A stretch of DNA of 64,000 nucleotides from Brachionus manjavacas. Lineage: Eukaryota; Rotifera; Eurotatoria; Ploima; Brachionidae. Under the pieces are notes generated by a model. The model was not told the DNA's origin. It saw only the letters and a program-made list of their open reading frames with translations, and ran no database searches. The stretch spans positions 186,001-250,000 of the forward strand of contig JAHQIY010000032.1 in NCBI GenBank assembly GCA_019054805.1, given 5' to 3'. Shown piece after piece: positions 23,516 to 35,352 of this stretch (within the stretch, counting starts at the first letter, position 1; the number at the start of each line of letters is the position of its first letter). Position numbers and translations under genes: made by a program.

Positions 23516-24600
23516 TTAAAATCTCTCACAACCAAACACGCAAGCTAGAGCCTCTTTTTCAACCTGTGAGTACTTTCTTTTTAGCTCAGAACAAGTTCTA
23601 CTCGCATAAGCTACCACCCTTCTGTCCTTGGGATCCTTTGGATTCACTTGAACAAGCACTGCACCAAGACCAACTGGACTAGCGTCAACAATTAGCTCTG
23701 TTTCCCAATTTGGATTAAAATAAGCTATTGCCTCATTAGAAAGTGACACTTTCAACCTATCTAAAGCTTCGTCTTGCCTATCTTTCCAGTCCAATTTACC
23801 TGTTTCGCTGCCTCTCACCTACTCCCTTAAAGGATCAGTAAGCGTACTAAAGTCTTTAATAGACCGAGAAGAATACGTTGCCATACCAAGAAGACTCACA
23901 AGCTCCCTCACATTTCTAGGCTGTTTTAAACTCTTAAATGCTCTAACCCTTTCTTCGCTTGGTGCAATACCTTGTTCGCTAAAAATTACACATAATAATT
24001 CAATTGACCTTTTACCAAATTCGCACTTATCCGAATTTGCACTCAGCCTAGAGTCAAGTTGTTCCAATACTAGTCAAAGACGCTGATCGTGTTCTGTCTT
24101 TTCCTTGCCATAGACAATTATATCGTTACTTACATTAGTCACCCCTTCGAGACTTTTAACACATCGTGTATCAAGAACTGAAACATCTCTGCTGCTGCGC
24201 AATATCCAAAATTAAGTCTTATGTCTCTAAATAGTCCAACATGAGTGCTAAATGTGGTTAAGTGCCTGCTCTCTGGGTGAAGTTCGATCTGCCTATAACC
24301 ATTGTTAAAGTCTAACTTTGAGAAATACGATGAGCCATTAAGCATCAAAACAAGATCGTCTATTGTTGGACACGGATGCTTTTCTCTTCTAATTGTCTCG
24401 TTGACTTGCTTTGCATTCACAACAATTCTTAATTTTCCAGGCTGTTTCTTTGGAACCATATGAATAGGTGATATCCATCTCGTAGGACCCTAAGCCTTCT
24501 CTATTATGCTCTGTTCTAACAATTAGTTAAGCTCCTCTTCAACTTGATCACGGAGGTCCACAGCTGTTTTGAAACCAATAAGACTGCTTGAACCACCTTT
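23516..24600 (-). pseudogene. Gypsy Pol: reverse transcriptase and RNase H
   Basis: RT: WISPIHMVPKKQPGKLRI, NAKQVNETIRREKHPCPTID, FSKLDFNNGYRQIELHPES with the first catalytic Asp, and LNFGYCAAAEMFQFLIHDVL. The YxDD region near 24120 is disrupted (a NDIIVYGKEKTEHD-like frame is still legible). Then DKCEFGKRSIELLCVIFS, and RNase H: DRQDEALDRLKVSLSNEA, LIVDASPVGLGAVLVQVN, VVAYASRTCSELKRKYSQVE. These are the standard Ty3 thumb, connection and RNase H blocks. Stops and small frameshifts at about 24067, 23819 and 23515 separate the pieces. Confidence 0.85.
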
Positions 24601-24659
24601 CACGACCACAAACTCTGCATCAACCATCATGGCACCACTTGTGATAGTGACCGTCTCTC

Positions 24660-25412
24660 TTCCAATATTATTTGGACACTTCTTTGCAAAATGACCCCTA
24701 GTACCACACTTTTTGCAGGTCTTGGATTTTGCTGGACAATCACCCGTGTGGGGAAACTTAAACTCACACTAAAAAAACTTTCTGAAGCCCTCATTTCTGT
24801 GTAAAAAATTGGATTTATTCTCGACCAAGTTAACTGTGAGACCGTTGAAGTCTTTTTTCAAATCTTTAATTTGGTATTTTGCCACCTCTCTTGTGCGTCC
24901 CCAATCCAATAGATCATCCAGTTTCAAACCTTCCTTTGACACCAAAACCCTTCTTTTAATGTCGTTATTATTGCAATATCATGGAATCCACAATGCTTGG
25001 CTAAGTTACGGAGTCTTGTGGCAAAAGATGCAATGGCTTCACTCTCCTCTTGCCTGGCCTGTCTAAAGGTTAGACGCTCATAATAGGCATTTATTCTATG
25101 ATTAAAGTGATTTTGAAGCTTTTACTTCATAGCCTCGTAGTGATCAATCACTTCATCTTCAACCTCCCTCTAAACTCCACCAATTTCAGTCTTTCTCTTG
25201 ATCGCTACATTTTTCTCCATTGTCTCATAGATTCTCAAAACCTCAACACCAGCGTGATGAAGCAAAGCAGCCTTTTTTCTTTCCTCTTCAACCACATTTA
25301 TCCACTTCAAGTAATTATCCAAACCTTTGACCCACTCATTCCATTTTGAACTTATTGCAGTGTCTTCCATATCACACTCGAAGCTACAATAAAAACTACT
25401 GACACCATTCAT
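24660..25412 (-). pseudogene. Gypsy Gag with zinc knuckle
   Basis: Starts MNGVSSFYCSFECDMED and continues SSKWNEWVKGLDNYLKWINV, AALLHHAGVEVLRIYE, then after a stop YYERLTFRQARQEESEAIAS and FATRLRNLAKHCGFHD, the ordered blocks of Gypsy capsid proteins. Near 24725-24680 a CCHC knuckle reads CKKCGTRGHFAKKC. After it, VTITSGAMMVDAEFVVVKGG and SLIGFKTA correspond to the end of a retropepsin, while the DTG half is absent, showing an internal deletion. Gag would form the particle and the knuckle bind RNA. Stops make this copy inactive. Confidence 0.8.
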
Positions 25413-25437
25413 TTCGAATTTTTCCTAGTCGCCAGAT

Positions 25438-25652
25438 GTAGAATCACTGATCAGACAAAAACTTTTCTTTTGTGTAATATCTTTTTGTTCAAAAAAAAGC
25501 TTCTTTAGATAATAAAAAACAATTTGATAAAATACGCAGCTGAGACTTTAGTTACTGAGTAAAAAGTATGAAGAAGACTGTGTTTGAGCTTGAACAGGTT
25601 AGCGTGCTTTTCAAACATTACAGTTTGAAAAATAAAATTCAACTACACCACA
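25438..25652 (-). repeat. Candidate 5' LTR of the Ty3 element
   Basis: About 215 bp with canonical TG...CA ends (TGTGGTGTAG at the 5' side, GATTCTACA at the 3' side on the minus strand). It lies immediately before a primer-binding-like TCTGGCGAC motif and the gag frame. No second copy was found, so the boundaries rest on the TG/CA rule alone. Confidence 0.55.
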
Positions 25653-25837
25653 GCATCTTGTTTTGATGTACTGGGGGTTATAAACAATTTGCAATTTTTT
25701 ACCCGTTGACTCGAAATAATTAATATTTGACTCAACATTTCCCATTCTAATCTAAAAGAGAAAATTTATTATTAGTGCCTTTAGTTTCGTTATCATTGTT
25801 AATTTCGTAACTGGACCAAAAAAAAAACATCATTTTT

Positions 25838-25913
25838 GAATGAAAAATCAGATACAAAAGACCCAAGCAATGAATTAGAAGAAGAAGCTGCCCCAAAAGA
25901 AGAATTAAAGAAA
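25838..25913 (+). repeat. Inverted partial copy of the CCT3 3' end
   Basis: This 76-nt segment repeats, in opposite orientation, the last coding bases of CCT3 about 1 kb away (near 26960-26878): GAATGAAAAATCAGATACAA is identical, then a few substitutions, then GAAGCTGCCCCAAAAGAAG identical again. The copy reads NEKSDTKDPSNELEEEAAPK and runs on beyond the normal stop. It is a local inverted duplication, not a gene by itself. Confidence 0.85.
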
Positions 25914-26880
25914 AAAAATATGTTTTTAGTCTTTATATTCAATATCTTTCAATTAATGCTTACAAATATACAATCGATATGATCTCCTAAAAATCTGATG
26001 TAAAAGCTTTCTGAGCCCAAATCTGCTATCGATCGAAAAATTTTCAGAATTTATTTGAAAATTTTTAAGTAATATGTGAATTATTTATCGTTTCTACAGA
26101 GCGCTGATAATTTTATTTTCATTAATAGTTTCACCTTGAGGATTTTTATTGCTGGCATGATTAAAATCAAGATAGAAAATTTCAACTCAAGTTTTATTTT
26201 TTTTAAATACGGTGTTAACTGTGGATGCCAGCCTGCTGAGCTTAGGAACCGTTCTGTTACAAGTTAATCACAATAACAAAATTTAAGAAAAAATGATAGC
26301 ATATTTTTTCAAGGCTCTTTTTGGACATTGAAAGAAGTTAATGCCATGTAGAAAAAAGCTTTGTCAAACGTCTTTGAATGTTAGAATTTCTGGATTTTTG
26401 AAAGCCGATAAACGAGTAATTCAGTCGATTTTAAATAATTCAAACTATGAGTTTTCCAGCAAGGATTCTGAAGTGGTCATTGAGATTCATGGACTTTTTT
26501 TCTGTAGAGCTCATTTCCGAAAAGATTAATATTGTAGTCATTTAGTCAAGGCAGACAGTCAATGAGTTGGATTGTGAGATATTTTAGGAAAAAATCTCTC
26601 TAGAGCTTTCGTCGGCATGGTTGTGATGAATGCACTTCCAGAGTCGGAAACTTTCGACAAATTGGTGGAGGAGACATTGAAGGATTAAAGTTCTGAGGGA
26701 GATAAAATGGTAAATTTATTTAAATTTTTATAAGTCTTATTCTTAAATGTATTATTAAAGTAAATTGATTTATTTAAATTATGAGTTTAATGATGAATAA
26801 AATGAAAAAGTTAGTATTCGAAATCCAATTCGGAATCTGAAAATAAATAATTTTTCGAATCAAAATTTTTTTTTTATCTT
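25914..26880. other. Spacer between the inverted CCT3 copy and CCT3
   Basis: Short plus-strand open frames at 26076-26267 and 26341-26529 (RISGFLKADKRVIQSILNNS) and a following broken frame to about 26690 (FVGMVVMNALPESETF) have reasonable codon use, but I recognise no family and the frames are interrupted. They could be remnants of a small gene or mobile element caught between the two arms. Confidence 0.35.
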
Positions 26881-28792
26881 TTATTCTTCTTTTGGGGCAG
26901 CTTCTTCTTCTTTTTTATTGCTTGGGCCATTTGTATCTGATTTTTCATTCAAAGTTGATGCTTTTTTTGCTCCACTTACAATATCATCAATTCTCAAAAG
27001 CAATATTGCTGTCTAAATTAAACATTTTTTAATTTTTTTAAATATTTCCTTAAAGAATTGTTATCTCTATGATGATTTTTATTATTTTTAATAATTTGCA
27101 CTTAATAGAAATTTTTCAATTTCTTTTACTACTTTTATTATTTGCTTTCAATATTTTTCTAATCTTCACAAGTTCATTATTAGTCTCAAAAATTTACCTC
27201 AATTGCTGTCTTGTAAGTTTGAAGTTTAACTGATAATGGTTCCCATATACCTAGTTGTTTCATGTCTATAATTTCGCCAGTATTGCCATCAACACCCCAC
27301 GATACATTTCCATCCTGCGCATGTTTAGCGCGAAGAGCTGTTAAAGTTCGAATCACATTTGCACCACAATTCTGAATCAGTGTTCTTGGTATAACCTCAA
27401 ATGCTCGAGCAAGGGCTCTAAATGGCCATTGATGGATTCCTTGAACCGATTTAGCTTTTTCTTCTAGTAATTTTGCGATTTCCATTTCACCTGCGCCACC
27501 ACCCGGTACTAAATACGGTTCAATCATAACATTTCTAGCCACATTCATTGCGTCTTGAAAATTTCGTTCTACTTCATTTAGAACATCTTTGCTAGCACCT
27601 CTTAGCACAATTGTACAGGCTTTAGGATTTTTGCATTCTTCAATATACGCGTAATATTCATCACCAATTTTTCTTATTTCAAATAAGCCGCAACCAATTC
27701 CGATATCTTCTTGTTTTATTTCATCAGTTCGGTTGACAACAGTGGCACCACATGCTCTTGCAATACGATTGTTATCTGATTTTCTGACTCTACGAATAGC
27801 TGTTATATTTGCTTTGACTAGAAAATGTTGAGCCAAATCTGAAATTCCTTTCTCTGTGATTAAAAGATCTGGTTTAAATTTTATAATATCTTCACAAATA
27901 TTCTTAATATATTCTTCTTCTAATTCTAAAACTCTTGAAAAATCAGTTTCTTTTGTGAATTCTAATGAGGTTTGACTTTCTCCTTTTTTATACTCCAAAT
28001 TGCAATCTAATAGCAAAATTTTTGGATTTTCAATGCGTCTTTTCATCCTTGGATGAACTACATCTTTATTTATCATTACTCCACGTAAAACTTGTGATTC
28101 CTCCATTGAACCACCAGGTATTTTTTCAATTCTAGCATACCTCTTAATATCTATCTCTTTACGTCCGTTTTCTTCCAGCTTAACTGTTGAAACAGCATCC
28201 AATGCAATATTGCATGCTAAATCCGACCATTTACTAATAAATTTAGTGCCTATACAGCTTTTGATGATTTTTATCATTTCATCTCTGTTATTGATATCAA
28301 CAGGGATACAGCACTTCTCTTTCAATAATTTACTCGCTTCTTCAAGTGCTTGCCTATATGCACTGATGATTACAGTAGGATGCATTTGTTGATATAAGAA
28401 TTGTTCAGCACAAGCCAAAGTTTCTCCAGCAAGAACTATTACACTTGTTGTTCCATCGCCAACCTCTTCATCTTGAGTGCGACTGATTTCAATCATTGAT
28501 TTAGCAGCTGGATGCTGGACCTGAATTTCCCTTAAAATAGCATTACCATCATTTGTCATTACGATGCCTCCCATTGGATCCATTAGCATTTTAAACATAG
28601 CTTTGGGTCCAAGGCAAGTTCGGATAACATCGGCTACAGTTTTAGCTGCTTGAATGTTTCCGATTTGAACTTTTTTGCCTTGTTCTCTTTTAGTGTTAGA
28701 GCCTTTTAAAAAATTTTATTATTTGTTTTTTAACTTATTTCCAATAGTTTCATACTTAGAACTAACATTGGAGCTGAACCCGGTCCCATCAT
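26881..28792 (-). CDS. CCT3: T-complex protein 1 subunit gamma (CCT3)
   Basis: Gamma subunit of the cytosolic TRiC/CCT chaperonin, which folds actin, tubulin and other clients in an ATP-driven double ring. Three exons: 28792-28756, 28702-27198 and 27012-26881, coding about 557 residues, the family's usual length plus a slightly longer acidic tail. It starts MMGPGSAPMLVL, then NTKREQGKKVQIGNIQAAKT. Group II chaperonin signatures are clear: VIRTCLGPKAMFKML, MTNDGNAILREIQVQHPAAK, DEEVGDGTTSVIVLAGE (ATP site with GDGTT), ALDAVSTVKLEENGRKEIDI, LVPGGGAGEMEIAKLLEEKA and NPKACTIVLRGASKDV. The first intron is in phase 1 after 12 codons; the last splice joins LQTYKTAIE to TAILLLRIDDIVSG. CHMP2B is divergent, 960 bp away. 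An inverted copy of its last 76 bases lies beyond its 3' end. No breaks. Confidence 0.95.
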
Positions 28793-29752
28793 TTTTTTAC
28801 TATAAAATTGGTCTCTGATTAAGAATTATGATTCTAAAGAATAAAGAAGAAATGATATTAAATCAGTCTGTTGTTTGTATTGAAAAATTCAAATCAGCAC
28901 GTTGAAAAAAATAGAAACAAATGAAAATTGAGGACACAAAATAACTTTATATTAGCAATTCATTAAAAGAATTCAAAAAAAAAACTAATGTATGTATGGA
29001 AAATATTCTCAAAAGTTAATCTAGTAATTTCAGCCAGTTTTTCAAATAAAAATTTTTCATGTATATTAATGATAAATGCAATGGAAAATTCGCTGTTTAA
29101 AATTTAAAAGCATATGCATAGAAACATGAGATTTCGCTAAACCATAGCTACAAGAATTTTAAATATATCCATTACTAACAAGACCGTCATCTTTTCTTAT
29201 TTTAACCATTTGTTTGTTTTCAGCCCTAATTACATTTTGATTCAACTATTGATTTTGAATTCAAATCTAATAAAATAAACGATAAAGACAACTATCTTTT
29301 ATCAACTATCTTTTAATTGTATCATATGTTGTAAACTAAATTCTAAATTCTAAAAATTTAATTCTAAAAATAATTATTTCATTTTGATAGAAACGTCGAA
29401 ACTTAAACTATTGGAACATTAGATTCTAATTCTGACTTTTGTTTGAAAATTTTAGATACTATAAAACTTTTAATGATAAATTACAATCATGATTTACTAT
29501 TTAAAATTTTACCAGAATTTTGTATTCAAAAGTATTTAAGCTGCAAACCACTATTTCTTATTTTTTTCTAATTACTCAACATGATCACTGCTCCAAAATT
29601 AAATTTTTGCTAAATTATCAAAAATTATGCCTAAGATTGCTTTAACATAATGATTAAATTTAATTTGAATTTCAAAACATTTATCAAGTATTATTCATTT
29701 GTAGACATTTAATTTTATAACTTTAATTTTGGAAAATTTATTGATTAACAAG
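28793..29752. promoter_or_regulatory. Shared divergent promoter interval of CCT3 and CHMP2B
   Basis: 960 bp of AT-rich DNA between two divergent start codons. No conserved element was recognised by eye; it must hold both promoters unless one lies inside a 5' intron. Confidence 0.5.
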
Positions 29753-30676
29753 ATGAACAATTTATTTGGAAAAAAAGATGTCAAAGGTATTTTTCGTTGT
29801 ATATAAAATAAAAACTGTAACAATCAACTATTAGAGGAGATGAAAACTCAAAATAAAGTTCTTCGAAGTGCTCAGCGTGACATCGAAAAGGATAAGAGTC
29901 AACTTGAACGCGAAATTAAAAAAATTGTATTTGTTTCAATTTTCATGATAAAAAAAATATTTTTTTTTCCTTTGATCAAAATAGGAACTTGAAATAAAGA
30001 AGATGGCAAAAGCAGGAAATAAGCAAGTAATTTTTTTTTTTACAAAATGATTGAATATTTGAATTGAATTGAATTTTTAACCTTAGGCATGCACAATTCT
30101 AGCCAAGCAATTAATTCAATTGAAAAAACAACAAACAAGGAATATAGCAGCCTCCACAAAAATTAGTGGTATCAAATCGCATACTCAAGTCATGGCATCT
30201 AATGTCAAGTTAGGAGAAGCTTTGAAAACTACAACAAAGGTTTTTAATCAAATTTAAATATTTAAATTTTAAATCATTATTCTATTTATTGAAATTGTTA
30301 ATAGACAATGGTCGAAATGAATAAGATTCAAGATCCGGTTAAAACAGCTCAAATAATGAAAGAGTTTGAAAAGCAAAGCATGAAAATGGGAATGACTGAC
30401 GATATGAGTAAATAGAATAGAAAATTTTTTTTATGTTTTACCTAAATCTTAAACTTTAAAGTAAACGAAACGCTAGAAGATGTACTCGAAGGAAGTGATG
30501 ATGAACAGCAAAGTGATGCAATTGTCAATCAAGTTCTTGATGAAATCGGAATCGAAATATCTGGTAAAGTGATAAATGCTCCAGGTCCTGCTAAAAACAA
30601 ATTACAAGAAAAAGAATTAGTCGACGATATTAGCGACAAAGAAATTCAAGATTTATTAGCAAATTTAAAGGCTTGA
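29753..30676 (+). CDS. CHMP2B: Charged multivesicular body protein 2B (ESCRT-III)
   Basis: ESCRT-III subunit that polymerises on membranes and recruits the ATPase VPS4 for scission in endosomal sorting, cytokinesis and repair. Six short exons joined by GT-AG introns: MNNLFGKKDVK; EEMKTQNKVLRSAQRDIEKD; ELEIKKMAKAGNKQ; ACTILAKQLIQLKKQQTRNI with SHTQVMASNVKLGEALKTTT; TMVEMNKIQDPVKTAQIMKE; and a last exon with NETLEDVLEGSDDEQQSDAI and VNQVLDEIGIEISGK. About 210 residues, as usual. The basic N-terminal half, acidic C-terminal half and terminal helix ISDKEIQDLLANLKA (MIM1-like VPS4-binding motif) are all present. EIGIEISGK and NDTLDD-like blocks favour CHMP2B over CHMP2A. It converges on pinin, 323 bp downstream. 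Confidence 0.92.
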
Positions 30677-30999
30677 TTTTTTTTTAAAAACTTATTTATT
30701 TTTATTTATTTTTCACTAAATAATTATTTTTTTAAATACAAATAAATGTGAATAAAATTTCTCGACAAATTAAGTGAATTAAGTTTTATCATGATATTGT
30801 AGTTATTCGATTTATTGTTTATCTTTATGATAAAAAAATGGAACTGACAAATCATTTATGAATTGAAGATTTGATCATAGATTATCAAAAATATCAAAAT
30901 TCGTTAGATCTTAAATAAGTTTTTATTTTTAATTTCAAAGTTTGAATTAAAAGGAATAATTTTGAAAGTGTAACAATCATATTAACAAAATTTGAATTA
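30677..30999. other. Convergent intergenic spacer
   Basis: Both flanking genes end here. It contains several A/T-rich AATAAA-type words (for example near 30740-30760) that could serve as polyadenylation signals for CHMP2B; nothing else was seen. Confidence 0.45.
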
Positions 31000-32139
31000 T
31001 TATTGTTCTTCAGACGATTTTTTATCGGTCTTAATGTTATTTTCTATGACTACTGTCATTTCTACATTATTATCCTCTTCTATTTCCTCTTCCAACCTTA
31101 GATTGTTTGATTTATCTTCATTAAATTCATCATCGTCATTAAAATCATTTAGTGGCAAATCGTTTTGTTTGTTTCTCAGCTCTGTTACTTTACCATTATT
31201 TTTATTGTTATCGTTAACTTCTTTATCTAACAATTGCAATTCAGTCTCTAGATTGGATTTTTTACTTTTTAACTCTTCTTCGAGGGTTTTTTCCGTTTCA
31301 TCTAAAGAACTTTGGTTCAATCCATCAACTATTTTTGGCAAATAAAAAATAAATGGTCTTGACTTTGTCCGGATAAACTTTTTTAGAGTTGAATGTCTCT
31401 CTTTCCATAAATTTAGCTAAATTAAAACTAATTAATATAGTGTAAAACAAATAATTTAATCTTACGCATTCAGTCAAATGAATTGTAGCTTCAATTATTT
31501 CAATTTTTTTTAAATTCTTAGATTTTTCAGTTTCTAATTTTTTTTTTTCTTCTATCATCTTTCTTTTTTCTTCAATTTTTTTTATTTCAATCTTTTCTTC
31601 AATCTCTTTTCTATGCTGAGCTTTTTCAGTATTTGCTTGTTCGCTATCTTCACATTTGAACTTTTTTAAAGTTCCTAGTATGACTCCTAAAATTCTCTTG
31701 TTGCGCTGATGACTGCGGCTGTCTTTATTTTGAATTTTTATCAATTCTTCTTTACTTTTTATTATATTAACCGATTGGTTTACCACTGAAGACTGTAAAG
31801 AAAGTTTTTTAGCATCTAAATCATCATCAACATCATCATCATCTTCATCATTAAATCTATTTAAACTATTTTGAGTTAAATTAGAGAAATTAACTTGATT
31901 TTTTTTACTTTTCATTCAATTTTCGTTTTTTAAGTCGGTTGATCTTACTTTTTCTAAAGTCAGTATCGTCGTTACTAAAATTAGAATAGAAAATTTATTT
32001 TTAATGAGTTTTTATATTCATTAATTTTTTAATACTACCTAGAGTTTTCTCCATTAAGCTGTTTCATTGAATCATTTAGATCATCTAAAACTTTTTTATG
32101 AAATTCTAATTGTTTCTGTAGCGAATTGATGTCATTCAT
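31000..32139 (-). CDS. PNN: Pinin (PNN/SDK/memA family)
   Basis: Nuclear protein associated with the exon-junction complex and splicing, and in vertebrates also with desmosomes. The start MNDINSLQKQLEFHKKVLDD resembles the N-terminal helix of pinin. A spliced basic linker (FRKSKINRLKKRKLNE) joins through a 43-46-nt intron to LNRFNDEDDDDVDDDLDAKK and SLQSSVV. The PNN/SDK/memA core follows: RNKRILGVILGTLKKFKCED, then a charged coiled coil (about residues 120-195). After an intron in phase 0, RHSTLKKFIRTKSRPFIFYL matches the family's IRTKTKPHLFY block. The C-terminus is a long acidic, low-complexity tail ending KKSSEEQ. The RS-rich tail of vertebrate pinin is not seen. Total is near 340 residues, shorter than vertebrate forms. 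Exon joins in the N-terminal part are inferred. Confidence 0.85.
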
Positions 32140-33369
32140 TTTTTCAGATCTAAATTTTTGGAAAAATTTGAGTTAATTTTATGGCTAGTTTATTTAATCT
32201 AAAATAAAAATTAAAACAAAGATTATTAATTTATGTTAATATTTACAGAAAAAAAATCTGAATTTATCAATTATTAATTTATATTTCATTTAGCTATGTA
32301 TCCAATTGAGAGAAAAAATTTCAAAATCTAATTTTTAATATTAACTCAGTGTCATTATTTTTGACTTATTTTTTAAATAAAAAAAATACATACAAAAATT
32401 TGTATCAACTTCTTTAAGGATTATTTGTTTGTAAAAAAAAAAAATTTTTTTTGAAATGCAAATAGTTATTAATAAGCATTGAGATATTGCTAGCTTTTGC
32501 AAGTAAGTGCTTGTGATCAATTTTGATTCCTAGATTTTGCTATGTGCACGCATAAGAGAGACTATCTAACAAATCTTATTAATGATTTTTTCCGATAATA
32601 AATAAAATATTATTAATAATTTTTAATCTTTGCTTTATCCTAATTTTTAACCTCGCACTATTACTCAAAACTTGTAATTTTTTGTTGTCAATACGGTGTC
32701 AAGTTGAGGTCTTCAGTTTATGACACAGCGTTTTAGCAGTTATTTGAGTTTAAATGCCTTGCCTTGCCATCACAATGCCCCAATTTTAACATGGAGTTAT
32801 GTTGGAAGTTTTTCCTCACAAGATCTAACAAGGCTTTACGGTATTTGATCATCTATATATAACTTTTTGTCTTTTATCCTAATAGTTGTTTTTAAACTTT
32901 TCTTTTTTGTAGACAAAAAATTCAAGATTAATAATTTTTTAATAATAAAGAAATTTATTTCCAGTTTTTTTTTATTTCATAATCGTAATACCAGAAAGAA
33001 AATCATAAATACTTGTACTATTGATTGCCTTCTTCTTGGATAATGCAACAAAGATTTTGCCAGACGCTTTAGATTCTTGATCTTCAATCCAAAGTTATAA
33101 TTTTTAATCCTTGTTTCGAGATCTTCAAAACGAGCAACAACTTATCTTCTAAATCAAGGACGACATTTGGGGAAGATAAAAATTGGATTTCTATGCAATA
33201 TGCTTCTTATTTTGTTTTTGGCAAATTTTAGTAAATATCCAAAATTGACGTAAACCAGGACAAAAATCAAAGATAAAAACAACAGCGTAGCAATGAGAAA
33301 ATTTTAAGTTTTTTATTTATTTAAATTAAAAAGCAATACTGTTTTTTCATATGATTAAAAAACATTATT
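32140..33369. other. Pinin 5' flank to PP5 3' end
   Basis: Mostly AT-rich. A minus-strand open segment at about 33170-32990 reads VLDLEDKLLLVLKISKQGLK and, in a neighbouring frame, ASGKIFVALSKKKAINSTS; it is broken by stops and unassigned, perhaps a decayed exon. The pinin promoter should lie just above 32140. Confidence 0.4.
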
Positions 33370-34946
33370 TCAACTAAGACCAAATAAAGAAAATGAGTTA
33401 GCATATGCCATAGGTTTAATTTTAGGGTGGTCAACAGCTTCATAAGATATAAATTTTGGAGTTAAATCGTTTCCTTTTATATTTATAAATGCACCTTTGT
33501 TTCCCATGGTGTCGCAATAATTAGGTGCCGAAAAAACAGTAATACATTTTCCATCATGCATTATCTCGTAACCTTCTTGTTTAACTTCATGACTTCGAAT
33601 TATGTATTCTAAACTATTTTTTTCTAGGAATTTCCTGGTAACATCAGGACCAAATTGAATTCCTACTCCTCGCTTGCTTGGAGACCGGCCATCTGAATAT
33701 TGCGGATCCGACCACATCAAATCACACATTAGACCTTCTTCCGGAGGCTGCCTGTTTCGATTAACTGAACGAATATCTTCCAAAGTTACATCATCTTTTG
33801 AAAATAATCCTCCATGCATTACTAGAACCTTGGAATTTATTAAATGACAGAGAGGTAAAAGATTAAAAATTTCCGTAAAAATGTTGAACATTTGAGGCGA
33901 ATATTTTGATTTTACTTCTCCCTCAAAACCGTACATTTGATTCATGTTTAAGCTTTCATGATTACCTCTTGCTAAAAAGAAGTAATCCGGATACGCTAGT
34001 TTCAAAGCAAAAAGAGTAAATATAACTTCAACACTAAAAGATCCTCTGTCCACAAAATCTCCATTAAAAAGATAGCTAGATAATTAATTGACAAAAGTTA
34101 AGTTAATAAATTAAAGTTTAATCGAATCTCCTACCCGTTTTGTTCATCTGGGATACCATTTATTTTAAAGATATTTAGCAGATCATAAAACTGACCGTGA
34201 ATATCTCCACAAATAGTAAATTTTTTATTTGATGCAATATCTATTTCAACTAGAGTAGGTGTTTTTTTAAGCATCTCATGAATTTGAAATAATATTTCAT
34301 ATGCAAATTTTTTATGTAAAACTTTTTGTTGTTTGTAATGTTCAATTAGTTCCATAACAAATTCAATTGTAATTTTATTTGAGTCAAATTTTGGACCAGT
34401 ATAATCAGCTTCAGTATTTGAAATTCGCAGTGCTTCAATATCGATTTGATCCCAAGCTGACTTGTTCAACAATGAATCGTCAATTGCAATTGCTCTTTGA
34501 AATGCAATTTTTTTGCAGATTTTTTCACACTCTTTAAACTTCTGCAATGCATCCTTATCATTTGGTCTGGTTTTTACCACAAATTCGTAATCTTTCAAGG
34601 CAAGTTTGAATTTTCCTAAGGCTAAATTTGCAGAAGCACGTCTATAATAGCCTTTGACATATTTAGGATCTAATTCGATAGATTTATCAGCATCAGAAAG
34701 AGCGTATCCATAGAATTCAGATTTAAGATAAGCAAAACTACGATTACCATAATAAGAAGACTCGGTAGAGTTGTTTTCGATTGCCAAAGTGTAGCTTTCA
34801 ATGGCTTTTGAATATTTCAAATCTTTGAAATACTGATTACCTTGGTCTTTATAGAATTCTGCCTTTTGTTTATCAAGACATTTATTTTCTAGTGTGCTTT
34901 TTGAAAGCATTGAAGTAACAGTATCATTTTCGTTCGAAATATTCAT
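33370..34946 (-). CDS. PPP5C: Serine/threonine-protein phosphatase 5 (TPR-PPP)
   Basis: PP5 dephosphorylates Ser/Thr in clients bound by HSP90 (kinases, steroid receptors). Two exons, 34946-34135 and 34075-33370, split in the phosphatase core at [16 protein letters not shown]; 505 residues, the family's normal length. Three TPRs occupy about residues 28-130 ([40 protein letters not shown]). The PPP5 linker follows, then metallophosphatase motifs in order: ICGDIHGQ (GDxHG), NGDFVDRG (GDxVDRG), ARGNHES (GNHE), [20 protein letters not shown] and [15 protein letters not shown]. All metal-binding and catalytic residues of these blocks are present. The last block [19 protein letters not shown] matches the PP5 C-terminal helix that packs on the TPR domain for autoinhibition. 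Same strand as its neighbours, but separated by ordinary spacers. Confidence 0.95.
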
Positions 34947-35352
34947 TTTAAGTTGAAAAAAAAAAGCTAATTTTTTTTCTTTAAATTTTATAAGATTTTT
35001 TTAATATTTTACCCGATATTGTAAATTATAAGTTGTGTAATTAATGTTTTATAAATAGGAGAATTTAAATAATTTGTTATTTTTTTTGTCTGAATTATTT
35101 TTTCAAATTTTTTTTTAAAAGATTAACTTGAGAATAAAGTAAATTCAAAAAAGCATGATTTTTAATATACTTAATAAAAGCAAATCAAAAGCAATAATTT
35201 TGTTAGAAATTTATACAGCTTAATAATGCTCTATTTTAGTGCCGTTTTGAAAATGAAAATTGGAATAAATATTAAATATTCAAAATTCAAAAATAATGCA
35301 TTTTTGTTTCTCTTTTAAGATTAGATCTTTTCATCTAAATTAAAGAAAAAAT
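34947..35352. other. Spacer between PP5 start and kinase 3' end
   Basis: AT-rich; contains the PP5 upstream region and the 3' flank of the kinase gene. No distinct element was recognised. Confidence 0.45.

Larger units (their letters stand above)
22590..25652 (-). mobile_element. Ty3/Gypsy LTR retrotransposon, truncated and decayed
   Basis: Minus-strand order LTR - gag - zinc knuckle - (partial protease) - RT - RNase H - integrase identifies Ty3/Gypsy. A candidate 5' LTR (25438-25652) begins TGTGG and ends CTACA, followed directly by TCTGGCGACTAGGA, which looks like a primer-binding site, and then gag. The first part of the protease is missing, frames are broken by stops, and integrase fades out near 22590 with no 3' LTR found. 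Therefore the element is truncated at its 3' end. Confidence 0.85.
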
